Assembly (NCBI GenBank): GCA_021732025.1
Contig: JAKFVU010000034.1
Location: 1-64,000, forward strand
Length of the DNA: 64,000 bases
Origin: Candidatus Obscuribacterales bacterium
Lineage (GTDB): Bacteria > Cyanobacteriota > Vampirovibrionia > Obscuribacterales > Obscuribacteraceae
Direction of reading: 5' to 3'
Under the pieces are notes generated by a model, which saw only the letters and a program-made list of their open reading frames with translations, was not told the origin of the DNA and searched no databases. Shown one piece after another: positions 1 through 9,164 of the stretch (within the stretch, counting starts at the first letter, position 1; the number at the start of each line of letters is the position of its first letter). The translations under genes were made by a program, and so were the position numbers.

Positions 1-11
1 GCGGCTGGTAA
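1..11 (+). CDS. pdxS: 3' end of pdxS (pyridoxal 5'-phosphate synthase lyase subunit), partial
   Basis: Only the last codons are in the window. Read in the frame ending at base 11, they give x-Gly-Trp-stop, which matches the conserved Arg-Gly-Trp C-terminus of PdxS. The next gene is pdxT, the usual partner of pdxS, and the gap between them is 22 bases. PdxS makes pyridoxal 5'-phosphate from ribose 5-phosphate, glyceraldehyde 3-phosphate and ammonia supplied by PdxT. The identification rests on three codons plus context, so it is an inference. Confidence 0.6.
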
Positions 12-33
12 CACGAGAATATTTGAGGTCGCT

Positions 34-675
34 ATGAGTCAAGATAGTCAAAACATCGTTGTTGGCGTACTTGCCCTTCAGGGTGATTTTGCTGAGCATA
101 TAAAAATGTTAGAGCTATGCGGCGTTCGGGCCATTGCCGTGCGCTACGCAGAAGAACTTGACGGCATTGATGGTCTCATTATTCCTGGTGGTGAATCGAC
201 TGCTGTAGCAAAGTTGACTGATGAGGGTAGTGCACCTATCTTTTCTGCTATCAAAGAGAAGATAGGTGCAATGCCTGTTTATGGCACTTGCATGGGCTCA
301 ATTTTTCTTGCCAAAGAAATCGAGGGTTCTAGTCAAGGTCGCTTAGCTGTCATGGACATCAAGGTTAAGCGCAATGCTTTCGGCCCACAGCGTCGCAGTT
401 TTGAATCTGATTTGGTAATTGATTCTTTAGGGGCTGAAGCATTTCCGGCTGTTTTTATTCGTGCCCCCGTTATTGTTGAATGCGGGCCGGCAGTAGAAGT
501 TCTCTCGGCTATTGATGAAGGAATCGTCATGGCTCGCCAAGGCAATCTTTTGGTAACCGCATTCCACCCTGAAATTACAGACGACTTGCGAGTGCACCAG
601 TATTTTCTCGAGATGGTGAAAGAATATAGGCGTTCTAGAGTTGACCAGGCTCGTTTACAGCCGTTGAAGCGTTGA
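34..675 (+). CDS. pdxT: Pyridoxal 5'-phosphate synthase glutaminase subunit PdxT
   Basis: This is a class I glutamine amidotransferase that hydrolyses glutamine and channels ammonia to PdxS for vitamin B6 synthesis. The protein has 213 residues, slightly longer than the usual 190-200 because of a basic C-terminal tail. Visible motifs are the N-terminal VGVLALQGDFAEH segment, PGGEST at 51-56, the nucleophile Cys86 in GTCMGS, and the His178/Glu180 pair in FHPE. The nucleophile loop reads GTCMGS where most homologues have GTCAG. A GAGG ribosome binding site lies five bases before the ATG. It probably forms an operon with the preceding pdxS. Confidence 0.96.
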   Translation: MSQDSQNIVVGVLALQGDFAEHIKMLELCGVRAIAVRYAEELDGIDGLIIPGGESTAVAKLTDEGSAPIFSAIKEKIGAMPVYGTCMGSIFLAKEIEGSSQGRLAVMDIKVKRNAFGPQRRSFESDLVIDSLGAEAFPAVFIRAPVIVECGPAVEVLSAIDEGIVMARQGNLLVTAFHPEITDDLRVHQYFLEMVKEYRRSRVDQARLQPLKR

Positions 676-697
676 AAGAAACGAAAGGCCTGGCACA

Positions 698-1378
698 ATG
701 CAAGAACCACAATTGGTCAAGAAGCCTTTATTTAGCCGCTCTGCATTGACAGGTTTGATAGCGGGCTTTCTAGTTTTATCCAGTGCTCTTATTCTCAGTC
801 AGATTTTAATTGGCCTTCCAGTTGATCGGCGCATATCACTGCTAACCAATCAACTGATGATTTTGTCTACTGTTCTGCCGTTCCTTGCTTGTGTGCTCGG
901 CGTCCCAGTTTCATTATTGGCAATGTTGTTCCCGAAAGCTCGTTACTCTGCTCTTAGAGCGCTTTTAGTTTGTCTTGGTGGTTTGGTTTTCCTTTTCGCC
1001 GGTATGCAAGCCAGATTTGTTATTAGAACAAAACAGTTCGAACAATTAGCTGACCACTCAAGGCCGCTGATCTCCGCAATTAAGCGCTTCGAGAAAGATC
1101 ACAGTAAGCCACCTACCAAATTAGATGAGCTTGTACCCGTCTATATAAACGAAATTCCACATACCGGAATGGGCGCCTATCCAGACTACGAATATAAACT
1201 CTCGACTGAGGCCCCAGGCCCTGACCATCTGGCTGCTCCGTGGGAGCTGAGTGTAGATTGTCCAGTCGGTCTGTTGAACTGGGATGTCTTCTACTATCTA
1301 CCGACCGAGAAATATCCAGAACATGATTATGGCGGCTATATAGAGCGCATCAAGAACTGGGCTTACGTTCACGAATGA
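698..1378 (+). CDS. Membrane protein of unknown function, three predicted TM segments
   Basis: I do not recognise this 226-residue protein. It has three hydrophobic segments, at about residues 15-39, 50-77 and 84-103, followed by a soluble C-terminal part of about 120 residues. That part begins with a helical stretch containing IKRFEKDHSKPPTKLDELVP, which resembles the helix after the membrane segment of pseudopilin-like proteins, where 'YxxxHGxxPxxLxxL' patterns are common. This resemblance is only suggestive. The gene starts 22 bases after pdxT with AAAGG upstream, and its stop overlaps the next start (ATGA), so the two are probably translationally coupled. Confidence 0.75.
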   Translation: MQEPQLVKKPLFSRSALTGLIAGFLVLSSALILSQILIGLPVDRRISLLTNQLMILSTVLPFLACVLGVPVSLLAMLFPKARYSALRALLVCLGGLVFLFAGMQARFVIRTKQFEQLADHSRPLISAIKRFEKDHSKPPTKLDELVPVYINEIPHTGMGAYPDYEYKLSTEAPGPDHLAAPWELSVDCPVGLLNWDVFYYLPTEKYPEHDYGGYIERIKNWAYVHE

Positions 1379-1782
1379 GTGGGCATTCCGCTAAAGATTT
1401 TGCCATCGACTACAATAGAGCCATGCTTGGTTTTTATATCTTTCAATTTGTGCCCATTGTGATTGTCGAGGGAATTGTCCTCTGGCGTATGAAATGGGCG
1501 TCTTTGCCCCGCTCCCTCTTTGTCTCTTTGATGATGAACTTTGCTTCTTTCTTAGGGCTGGTTTTAGGCTTAGGCCCCTACATCACCGGTTCTATGCCTT
1601 GGGGATTAACGCTTTTTGGCACCTATTCGTTTATGGTGGAAGGAACGGTCTTGATGCTGTTGGAGAGCAAAGATCCAAAACTAGTTTGGGCCTGTGCCCT
1701 AACAGCTAATCTTTTAGGATGCGTGCTGCTTGCTGTAGAGGCCTTGGTCGGCGCTATTCCGGGCATCTTCTCAGCTAAATAA
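1375..1782 (+). CDS. Small integral membrane protein of unknown function
   Basis: This 135-residue, very hydrophobic protein has about four predicted membrane helices (near residues 17-37, 46-66, 73-93 and 104-128) and short polar loops. It has no motif that I can assign to a family. The ATG overlaps the TGA of the preceding membrane protein gene by four bases, which indicates translational coupling and perhaps a shared complex. No signal peptide cleavage site or metal-binding cluster is visible. Confidence 0.75.
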   Translation: MSGHSAKDFAIDYNRAMLGFYIFQFVPIVIVEGIVLWRMKWASLPRSLFVSLMMNFASFLGLVLGLGPYITGSMPWGLTLFGTYSFMVEGTVLMLLESKDPKLVWACALTANLLGCVLLAVEALVGAIPGIFSAK

Positions 1783-1899
1783 GCCACTCTATTCGTTTAA
1801 ATCTGCATATTAAACAGATTCTTTAGCTTGCTTTGGCCTTGTAAAGTGGCTTGCGGCGCTAGAATGTGGCCTTTCACTCACCCGCGAGCGCATACCACT

Positions 1900-3882
1900 A
1901 TGAGCACCATTGTTTCACCTGACACCGGTTCAGAAGTTATTTGGCAACCCAGCGGCGCCTACTTAGAGAGCAGAGTTGTCGATTTCATGAAAAAGCATGA
2001 TATCGCTGATTGGCAGACTCTTATAGCCAAGTCTAACGAAGACACCGAATGGTTCTGGCAAGCTGCTTTGGAGTACATGGGTTTTCAGTGGAACAAGCCC
2101 TACAGCAAGTTGATGGACAGCTCAAAAGGCTTTGAGTGGACCAAATGGTTCGTGGGTGGCGAACTCAATATTATCTCTAACACTCTTGATTGGCATCTCG
2201 AAGCCGGTAAGGTAGCTGGTTCGAGAGTGAGCGTGGGTAAAGATCATCCCGCTTTGATTTGGGAAGGTGAAGACGGCCGCAGTCGTAAATTGACCTATGG
2301 TGAACTAAGTCACCTAACTGGGCAAATTGCCAGCTGTCTGCTCAAACTCAATGTCAAAGCCGGAGATGCCATCGGTATCTACATGCCGATGGTACCAGAA
2401 GTAGTGGCAGTGCTCTTCGCCTGTTTCAAAATTGGTGCAGTTGCTGTGCCAATTTTTAGTGGCTTTGGCCCTGAGTCTTTGGCCACTCGATTGAACGATG
2501 CTGAAGCCAGAATATTATTCACAGCTGATAGCGGTAAGCGTCGCGGCAAGTTCATTCCAATCAAAGCCGAAGCTGACCTGGCTGCTCAATCTGTGCCAGG
2601 CCTTGAGCACATGATTGTGCTTAAGCATTGTGATACTGACGTTCATATGAAAGATGGCCGCGATCTCTGGTTCCATGATGTGGTACTAAATCAAGAAGCA
2701 GCGCCAACTCAAGCTAATCTTTCAGCTGAACATCCTTCGATGTATCTCTACACTTCGGGTACTACTGGCAAACCCAAAGGTACTGTTCACACTCATGCAG
2801 GAGCTTTGGCTCAAATAGCTAAAGAGCTGGGTTTTGCTTTTGACTTGCAGCCTGATGATAAGTTCTTCTGGGTATCTGATATTGGTTGGATGATGGGCCC
2901 ATGGGAAATGATTGGTACCACCTTCTGGGGTGCCACAATGGTTATATTTGAAGGTAATCCAAGCTATCCAAATCCTGACACTGTTTGGGAAATTTGTGAG
3001 CGTCATCAAGTCAATACACTTGGTATTAGCCCTACGCTTATTCGCCACCTCAAAGCCCAGGGCGAAGAGTGGGTAGATAAGCATGACCTTTCTACTTTGC
3101 GCTTACTTGGCTCCACTGGTGAGCCGTGGGATCAAGACAGCTATATGTGGTTCTTTGATAAAGTCGGTAAGAAACGCTGCCCCATTATCAATATTTCTGG
3201 TGGCACTGAAATAGTTGGATGCCTGCTCTCTCCTCTTCCCGTTATGCCACTCAAACCCTGTTCACTTGGCGCTCCTGGCTTAGGTATGGACATCGATGTC
3301 TTTAGCGAAGAGGGCAAGAGTATTCATGGCGAAATCGGGCACTTGGTCTGTCGCAAGCCGGCACCATCGATGACTCGCGGCTTCTTGAAAGATCCCGACC
3401 GCTACGTGGAGACATACTTCACTAAGTTTCCTGGAGTTTGGTATCACGGCGACTGGGCTAAGGTAGACCAAGATGGTTCCTGGTTCTTGTTTGGCCGCTC
3501 TGACGACACTATCAAAGTGTCTGGCAAGCGAGTTGGACCTGGCGAAGTTGAATCTGTTTTGGTTGAGCATCCAGAAGTCTCTGAGGCGGCAGTTATTGGC
3601 GTACCTCATGAGCTTAAGGGTGAATGCTTGGTTTGTTTCATCGTTATGATGCCAGGGCAATCGCTATCAACTGAGATGCTCAAAGAGTTGCGCGATATGG
3701 TCGGTAGTCGCCTTGGTGCTACCCTTAAGCCTGACACAATCATTGCCGTGCCAGGTTTGCCTAAAACGCGCTCTGGCAAGATTGTTAGAGCCACTATAAA
3801 ACGTAAATATTTAGGTGAAGCAACCGGCGACTTGTCGTCTGTTGAAAATCCAGAAGCACTTGATTTAATTGTGGCCAAATAA
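1900..3882 (+). CDS. AMP-forming acyl-CoA synthetase (acetyl/propionyl-CoA synthetase-like)
   Basis: This is an ANL-superfamily ligase that converts a short carboxylic acid, CoA and ATP into acyl-CoA, AMP and pyrophosphate. The ATP-binding signature YTSGTTGKPKGT is near residue 287, followed by the aromatic substrate-pocket region (DIGWMMGPWEM), an acceptor motif in the ISGGTE segment, the YHGDWAKVDQDGSWFLFGRSDD hinge region, and the C-terminal catalytic lysine in KTRSGKIVRATIK. The ATG at 1900 gives 660 residues, typical of acetyl-CoA synthetases; in-frame TTG (1828) and ATG (1864) codons further upstream have no better ribosome site. The polyphosphate kinase gene follows after 15 bases in the same direction. 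Acetate is a reasonable but unproven substrate. Confidence 0.88.
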   Translation: MSTIVSPDTGSEVIWQPSGAYLESRVVDFMKKHDIADWQTLIAKSNEDTEWFWQAALEYMGFQWNKPYSKLMDSSKGFEWTKWFVGGELNIISNTLDWHLEAGKVAGSRVSVGKDHPALIWEGEDGRSRKLTYGELSHLTGQIASCLLKLNVKAGDAIGIYMPMVPEVVAVLFACFKIGAVAVPIFSGFGPESLATRLNDAEARILFTADSGKRRGKFIPIKAEADLAAQSVPGLEHMIVLKHCDTDVHMKDGRDLWFHDVVLNQEAAPTQANLSAEHPSMYLYTSGTTGKPKGTVHTHAGALAQIAKELGFAFDLQPDDKFFWVSDIGWMMGPWEMIGTTFWGATMVIFEGNPSYPNPDTVWEICERHQVNTLGISPTLIRHLKAQGEEWVDKHDLSTLRLLGSTGEPWDQDSYMWFFDKVGKKRCPIINISGGTEIVGCLLSPLPVMPLKPCSLGAPGLGMDIDVFSEEGKSIHGEIGHLVCRKPAPSMTRGFLKDPDRYVETYFTKFPGVWYHGDWAKVDQDGSWFLFGRSDDTIKVSGKRVGPGEVESVLVEHPEVSEAAVIGVPHELKGECLVCFIVMMPGQSLSTEMLKELRDMVGSRLGATLKPDTIIAVPGLPKTRSGKIVRATIKRKYLGEATGDLSSVENPEALDLIVAK

Positions 3883-3897
3883 ACTGAAAGGTTATTA

Positions 3898-4980
3898 GTG
3901 AAGCATTCAGAGAAAGAAAAAGTAAGAGAACGGTTCTTAGTCAAAGGCGGTTCAGACGTAGATCTTGAACGTGGTTTTAAGTCTGGTCTTGATCAAGAAG
4001 CCATCACAAAAGAAACTGCAAAAGAGCATTTAGATGGAGACATCAAAAGAATTGCTCACTATCAAGATATTCTCTACGCGCAAAACTGCTATTCGCTTCT
4101 AATTATTTTTCAGGCGATGGATGCTGCTGGTAAAGATGGCACCATTAAGCATGTTATGTCAGGGATTAACCCACAGGGCTGCCAGGTGTTTGCCTTTAAG
4201 GCTCCTAGTGAAGAAGAACTTGACCACGACTATCTTTGGCGCTGTTCTAAAGCCCTTCCTGAGCGCGGCAGAATTGGCATTTTTAACCGTTCGTATTATG
4301 AAGAAGTTCTGGTCTCACGCGTGCACCCAGATATTTTGGAGAAGCAGCATTTGCCAGCAAAATTGCGAGGCAAAGGCATATGGAAAAAACGTTTTGAGCA
4401 GATCAACAATTTTGAGAAATACCTGGTCGAAAATGGCACTGTGATTCTCAAATTTTTCCTCAATATCTCAAAGAAGGAACAGAAGAAGCGCTTTCTTGCT
4501 CGCTTGACTGACCCTGAGAAGAACTGGAAGTTTACTAGTTCTGATGCCACGGATCGCGATCTTTGGGACAAGTATATGGACGCTTATCAAGAGTGCTTGA
4601 GTGCGACCAGCACAAACGAGGCGCCCTGGTATGTAATTCCGGCTGACAGTAAACCATTTTGCCGCTTGGCTGTTGGTTACATAATTGCTGAAACCCTTAA
4701 GAACATGGATCTACACTACCCAGTTGTCACTGAAGAGCAGAAGAAAGAGCTAGTTAAAGCCCGTATGTTATTGGAAGGCGAGTTCACTGATTCTGCAAAA
4801 GAAGAAGAGAGCGAACAGGTTGAATCTTCGCACGACACTTCTAATATAGAAGTTGACGTCGTACCGGTTGTAACTGTTGGGCCTCAAGATCTTGCTGTAG
4901 AACCAGTCAAAGAGAAAGGCAAAAAAGACAAAGCAAAGTCTAAGAATAAGGCCAAAAAAGACAAGAAAAATAAGCAGTAA
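3898..4980 (+). CDS. ppk2: PPK2-family polyphosphate kinase with Lys-rich C-terminal tail
   Basis: PPK2 enzymes move phosphate between polyphosphate and nucleotides. The Walker A loop (MDAAGKDG, residues 74-81), the adjoining IKHVMSGINPQGC segment and the lid/Walker B region FNRSYYEEVLVSRVHP (129-144) place it in the subgroup related to polyphosphate:AMP/ADP phosphotransferases (class III-like), which typically make ADP or ATP from polyphosphate. The start is GTG with AAGG six bases upstream. The catalytic core ends near residue 280; the remainder is an acidic, Ser-containing linker and then a tail of about 22 residues in which roughly half are Lys. It lies directly behind an AMP-producing acyl-CoA synthetase, so AMP recycling is a likely role. 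Confidence 0.93.
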   Translation: MKHSEKEKVRERFLVKGGSDVDLERGFKSGLDQEAITKETAKEHLDGDIKRIAHYQDILYAQNCYSLLIIFQAMDAAGKDGTIKHVMSGINPQGCQVFAFKAPSEEELDHDYLWRCSKALPERGRIGIFNRSYYEEVLVSRVHPDILEKQHLPAKLRGKGIWKKRFEQINNFEKYLVENGTVILKFFLNISKKEQKKRFLARLTDPEKNWKFTSSDATDRDLWDKYMDAYQECLSATSTNEAPWYVIPADSKPFCRLAVGYIIAETLKNMDLHYPVVTEEQKKELVKARMLLEGEFTDSAKEEESEQVESSHDTSNIEVDVVPVVTVGPQDLAVEPVKEKGKKDKAKSKNKAKKDKKNKQ

Positions 4981-4985
4981 CAAGC

Positions 4986-6587
4986 TTAGGTTGTTCTGAA
5001 TAGATACCAGTTGTCAGCGATTTTCTCGACCCAGATGTACTCTGACGGCCCGATGACAGGCGGTCTATTGTCCGGGGCGTAAAGAAAACCAACAGTGTTG
5101 TCGGTGACACCGCCAACGATAATTTCCATTTGCTTATCGTTCACTTTGCTCAAGCTTGATAAATTGAGAGCTTTTAGTTTTTCTTTGATAGCGTTCGCGA
5201 ATACCGACGGCACAGAATCACTAGCACTGCGGCTGTCGTTGACTATCACACTGCTGTTGGCTGGTAGGCTCGTGCCGCTCGATACTAGTGCTTCTAGACT
5301 GTCTCTATTGCTGGTGAACCAGGTCTTCAATTGGGCGTCGGTTGAGAGGGTCAACTTGAGATTTTTAAGTGTCGAATTTTCTTCGTCACTTAATTTGCTC
5401 TTCTTTTCTAGTTGATTGACGATGGCGTTAAGCGGTCCGGTGCAAGCCAGTGCACGAGCTGCAGTAATTTTCCAGTCTTTATCCCGACGCAAGTAGAAGT
5501 AGACATCGAGATCTGTGGGGTTACTGAGCCTCGTTCTAGCAACGGCAAAATTGTCGGCCACTATGTTTATGTTGTTATTGCTGTCTTCAAATGTTAGTGT
5601 CCCCAATGGTGGCAGACCTAACGAAATAGCTTCAGGCGAAAGCATAGTGCGAGCACTTTTGCTGTTTGTATTATGCAATTGAATATAGCGACTAACTGCG
5701 CTGATTGCTTCTTCTCTACGCGGATTAGCAATATCGGTATTGAGCAGAATTTCTCTTTGCCCTCGGGCACCAGGCTGCCATGACTGCTTGCGCATTGCCT
5801 CGTATTGATTAATCATGGCTTGGTGCAGGCCGTCTTGACCGGGATTCCAATTAATACTTTTGAGGTTAGCGTCTAATATTTCTGCGGTTAATGGGCGGCG
5901 CTCGAAGTGACCGAGAGTTGTTAGAATGCCGGCAAAATAATAGATTGGCTCTGCCTTTTTGACCTGCAAGAGAGATTTGAGTTTGGCATTCTTCGGGTCA
6001 GTGAGATCGACGTGTTTAACACTCAATCCATGTTTTTCTTTCTCTGCCAAGAGTTTACTGGCTGCCGAGTGCTTGGCAAATTCAATCACGCTCGGTCCTG
6101 GTTCGCTCATATGGCACACAATCAGTGGAGCTGCTTGTCCTTGGCCTTCTTCGCTTTGACGCTCACGGGAATGTTCAATCATTTGGCGCATGCGTTTGTC
6201 TTTGATGGTTGCACTAGACATGCGTGTGAGGACAATGTTTTTACTTTCTTGGTCGGGCCGCTTTATGGTCACAGTTACCGTGCTGCCAGGCTTGCCCAAA
6301 AGCAACTGCCTAGAGCCCTGGACACTAAGCATTGAAGTATCTTTGCCGTCTATAGCTAGAAGCACATCACCAGTTTTGATATCGACAGCGGCTGCCGGCC
6401 CCTCCGGCAATATGTTGCCGACACAAGGATGCTCTTGACCAACATACTTAAATGAGAAGCCGACGATACCAACTGCTTCAGCTTTACTGGCCTTTTCACT
6501 ATCGTCAAGGCTAACTGGTGCCGCTTGGGCAAAGTTTGCACCTAACAGTAAAACTAGAGCGAGAGCAACTGAAGCAGTGATATTCAA
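4986..6587 (-). CDS. Exported PDZ-domain protein with a possible thioredoxin-like segment
   Basis: This 533-residue protein begins with a signal peptide (about residues 1-22, ending AQA) and a PDZ domain at about 38-115, with GFSFKYVG and GDVLLAIDGKDTS as the recognisable parts. Residues 150-235 look like a thioredoxin fold (APLIVCHMSEPGPSV, then VKHVDLTDPKNAKLKSLLQV), but there is no CxxC pair, so a redox role is not supported. The C-terminal half is of unknown function; one part (about 300-370) might be a SnoaL/NTF2-like fold. No protease motif is present. The start is TTG, 15 bases after glgP, so it is probably the last gene of the xfp-glgP operon. Confidence 0.75.
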   Translation of the reverse strand: MNITASVALALVLLLGANFAQAAPVSLDDSEKASKAEAVGIVGFSFKYVGQEHPCVGNILPEGPAAAVDIKTGDVLLAIDGKDTSMLSVQGSRQLLLGKPGSTVTVTIKRPDQESKNIVLTRMSSATIKDKRMRQMIEHSRERQSEEGQGQAAPLIVCHMSEPGPSVIEFAKHSAASKLLAEKEKHGLSVKHVDLTDPKNAKLKSLLQVKKAEPIYYFAGILTTLGHFERRPLTAEILDANLKSINWNPGQDGLHQAMINQYEAMRKQSWQPGARGQREILLNTDIANPRREEAISAVSRYIQLHNTNSKSARTMLSPEAISLGLPPLGTLTFEDSNNNINIVADNFAVARTRLSNPTDLDVYFYLRRDKDWKITAARALACTGPLNAIVNQLEKKSKLSDEENSTLKNLKLTLSTDAQLKTWFTSNRDSLEALVSSGTSLPANSSVIVNDSRSASDSVPSVFANAIKEKLKALNLSSLSKVNDKQMEIIVGGVTDNTVGFLYAPDNRPPVIGPSEYIWVEKIADNWYLFRTT

Positions 6588-6602
6588 ATTTCTATCAGTC
6601 CT

Positions 6603-9146
6603 TTAGATGAAACAGACCTTTAGTAGTGCTCCATCTGGCTGGTAGTGTTCCAGTTCGACTTGCACGGGTTCAACTTTCCAAATCTCTTTGCAGTATTCGC
6701 GAATTGATCTGTCAGAAGAGAATTTGCCCATTCTCGCTACGTTAAGAATCGACATTCTCGTCCAGTTGCTTTGCTCAGAATAAGCAAGGGCAGCCTTGCT
6801 TTGACATTCTACATACGAGTCAAAGTCAGCGAAGAGCAAGTAGTCATCGTGATAGAGAAGGTCGTCTACCAAGGAACGGAAGCGGTTTGGTTGATCGGGT
6901 GAGAAGTGACCGTTTTTGATCATTTCAATCACTTCGCGCAACGGTTGGTTTCTCTCGTAATATTCTTGCGGTCTGTAGCCAGAGGCTTTCAGCTCTTGCA
7001 CTTCAGCTGCGGTGAGGCCGAACAAGAAGAAGTTTTCTTCACCGATGTCTTCGAGCATCTCAATATTGGCACCGTCCAAGGTGCCGATGGTGAGGGCGCC
7101 ATTCAAGGCGAACTTCATGTTACCGGTGCCCGATGCTTCTTTACCAGCTGTTGAAATTTGTTCTGACAAATCGGCAGCGGGATAGAGTATTTGACCAAGG
7201 GTGACGTTGAAGTCAGGTATGAATGCTACTTTTATGCGACCAGCCACATCTTTATCGTTGTTGACCACATCAGCTACAGCATTGATTAGCTTAATTACTA
7301 GCTTGGCATTGAAGTAGCCTGGTGCAGCTTTGCCAGCAAACAAGAAAGTACGCGGGGTAATTTTCATTGCCGGATTTTTCTTGATCTGGTTATAGAGATG
7401 CACGATGTGCAATACGTTTAGATGTTGACGTTTATATTCGTGCATGCGCTTGGCTTGAACGTCGAATAGTGAGTCTGGATCAACTTCGACGTGGCATTTC
7501 TTCTTGATGTAATCGGCTAGGCGAACTTTCTGATCGCGTTTTACCTTGGCCCATTCACGGCGGAAGCCAGCGTCATCAGCATAGGGTTCAAGGGCTTTGA
7601 GTTTGGTCAGGTCAAGTAACCAATCATCGCCAATTTTGCCAGAGATCAATGCTGTTAAATCAGGGTTAGCTAAAGCAATGAAGCGACGTGGTGTGATGCC
7701 ATTAGTCTTGTTGCTGAATTTTTCTGGCCAGAGTTTGTAGAAGTCGGAGAGCACATCTTGTTTGAGCAATTCGGTGTGAAGTGCCGCTACACCGTTGATG
7801 GCGTGACTACCAACACAGGCTAGGTTAGCCATTCTGACAAAGTGAGTGCCAGAGTCGTCAATCAGTGAAAGCCTTTGCACCATCCCTTCATCATTAGGAT
7901 ACTGCAGACGAATTTGGTCGAGGAAGCGGCGATTGATTTCATAAATAATACTGATGTGGCGCGGCAATACTTGAGCAAACAGTGGTACTGGCCATTTTTC
8001 TAGCGCTTCCGGAAGAAGTGTGTGGTTGGTGTAGGCAAAGGTATTGGTGACAATAGTCCAAGCCTGGTTCCATTCCATTTGGTGCTCGTCCATAAGAATG
8101 CGCATCAATTCTGGTACGGCAATAGACGGATGGGTGTCGTTCAGTTGAAACGCAAATTTCTCGTGGAATTGCTCAATGCTGCTACCCGATGTCTTCAGAA
8201 TACGCACACAGTCTTGCAGTGAGCAGGCCACGAAGAAGTACTGCTGTTCTAGTCTTAAGCGCTTGCCTTGAGCTATGTTGTCGTTTGGATAGAGAACCTT
8301 GGAGACATTCTCTGAAAATACTTTGTCGTTAACTGCACCAAGATAATCGCCAGCGTTGAAAGCTTGAAAATCAAATGATTCTTTTGCTTCTGCTTTCCAT
8401 AGTCTCAAGGTATTGGCTGTATTAGTCTTGTAGCCCGGTACTGGAGTATCGTAAGGGACGCCACTGATGATGTGATCGGCAATCCAGTCGACTACATTTT
8501 TGCCTTGGGCATCAACGTGTATATCGCAGCGGCCACCAATTTTTACTTCTACTGCTGCTTCAGGTCTAGCAATTTCCCAAGGGTTGCCGAGACGCAGCCA
8601 TTTATCAGTTTTCTCTACCTGCCAGCCGTCGACGATTTCTTGATCGAAGATGCCAAATTCGTATCTAATGCCGTAACCAATAGCGGGAATGCTTAGAGTG
8701 GCTAGAGAGTCTAAATAGCAAGCTGCTAGTCTTCCCAGACCACCGTTACCGAGGCCCGGTTCTTCTTCTTGGTCAATCATGTCATTGAGCAAAATACCCG
8801 AGCGCTCAGCCGCTTCTTCAAACTGCTTTTCTAAGCCCATGCTCAAAAGGTTATTGCCGAGCTGTGGCCCCATCAAGAACTCAGCAGACAGATAGCAGAC
8901 GATTCTTACTTTTTCTTTGAAATAGGTTTCAACGGTGTTGATCCAGCGGTGTAGTAGGCGGTCGCGCACAGTGAAAGAAAGAGCCATGTAGAGATCGTGC
9001 TTGGTAGCTACTTCTGGAAAACGGCCCTGGGTGTAGAAGAGATGGTCTGCCATGGCCCGTCTCAATGTTTCAATAGATGTACCGGTGCGATCGTCTTCTA
9101 TTTTTATGGTGGCGCATCCGGCGTCATTTTGGTTGGTCTGAACCAT
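6603..9146 (-). CDS. glgP: Glycogen/starch/alpha-glucan phosphorylase
   Basis: This GT35 enzyme phosphorolyses alpha-1,4-glucan to glucose 1-phosphate using pyridoxal 5'-phosphate. At 847 residues it has full length. Visible signatures include the N-terminal VCYLSAEFLMGPQLGNNL and GLGNGGLGRLAACYLDS, the RRFIALANP region, KRMHEYKRQ, and the cofactor site EASGTGNMKF with Lys678 as the predicted Schiff-base lysine. A GAGG ribosome site precedes the ATG by about eight bases. It lies 18 bases after the phosphoketolase gene and is probably co-transcribed with it. The pair would route stored glycogen into the pentose phosphate and phosphoketolase route to acetyl phosphate. Confidence 0.97.
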   Translation of the reverse strand: MVQTNQNDAGCATIKIEDDRTGTSIETLRRAMADHLFYTQGRFPEVATKHDLYMALSFTVRDRLLHRWINTVETYFKEKVRIVCYLSAEFLMGPQLGNNLLSMGLEKQFEEAAERSGILLNDMIDQEEEPGLGNGGLGRLAACYLDSLATLSIPAIGYGIRYEFGIFDQEIVDGWQVEKTDKWLRLGNPWEIARPEAAVEVKIGGRCDIHVDAQGKNVVDWIADHIISGVPYDTPVPGYKTNTANTLRLWKAEAKESFDFQAFNAGDYLGAVNDKVFSENVSKVLYPNDNIAQGKRLRLEQQYFFVACSLQDCVRILKTSGSSIEQFHEKFAFQLNDTHPSIAVPELMRILMDEHQMEWNQAWTIVTNTFAYTNHTLLPEALEKWPVPLFAQVLPRHISIIYEINRRFLDQIRLQYPNDEGMVQRLSLIDDSGTHFVRMANLACVGSHAINGVAALHTELLKQDVLSDFYKLWPEKFSNKTNGITPRRFIALANPDLTALISGKIGDDWLLDLTKLKALEPYADDAGFRREWAKVKRDQKVRLADYIKKKCHVEVDPDSLFDVQAKRMHEYKRQHLNVLHIVHLYNQIKKNPAMKITPRTFLFAGKAAPGYFNAKLVIKLINAVADVVNNDKDVAGRIKVAFIPDFNVTLGQILYPAADLSEQISTAGKEASGTGNMKFALNGALTIGTLDGANIEMLEDIGEENFFLFGLTAAEVQELKASGYRPQEYYERNQPLREVIEMIKNGHFSPDQPNRFRSLVDDLLYHDDYLLFADFDSYVECQSKAALAYSEQSNWTRMSILNVARMGKFSSDRSIREYCKEIWKVEPVQVELEHYQPDGALLKVCFI

Positions 9147-9164
9147 CGATATTTCCTCAGTAGG

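Noticed and set aside
333-710. Open reading frame antisense to pdxT
   Set aside because: It lies entirely opposite a well-supported gene, has no ribosome site and no recognisable domain.
1800-1820. AATCTG/CAGATT hairpin after the 1375-1782 membrane gene, as a terminator
   Set aside because: The stem is short and AT-rich with a nine-base loop, and no uninterrupted T-run follows.
2722-3944. Several antisense reading frames opposite the acyl-CoA synthetase gene
   Set aside because: They are shadows of the coding frame; their compositions are not protein-like and no motif is present.
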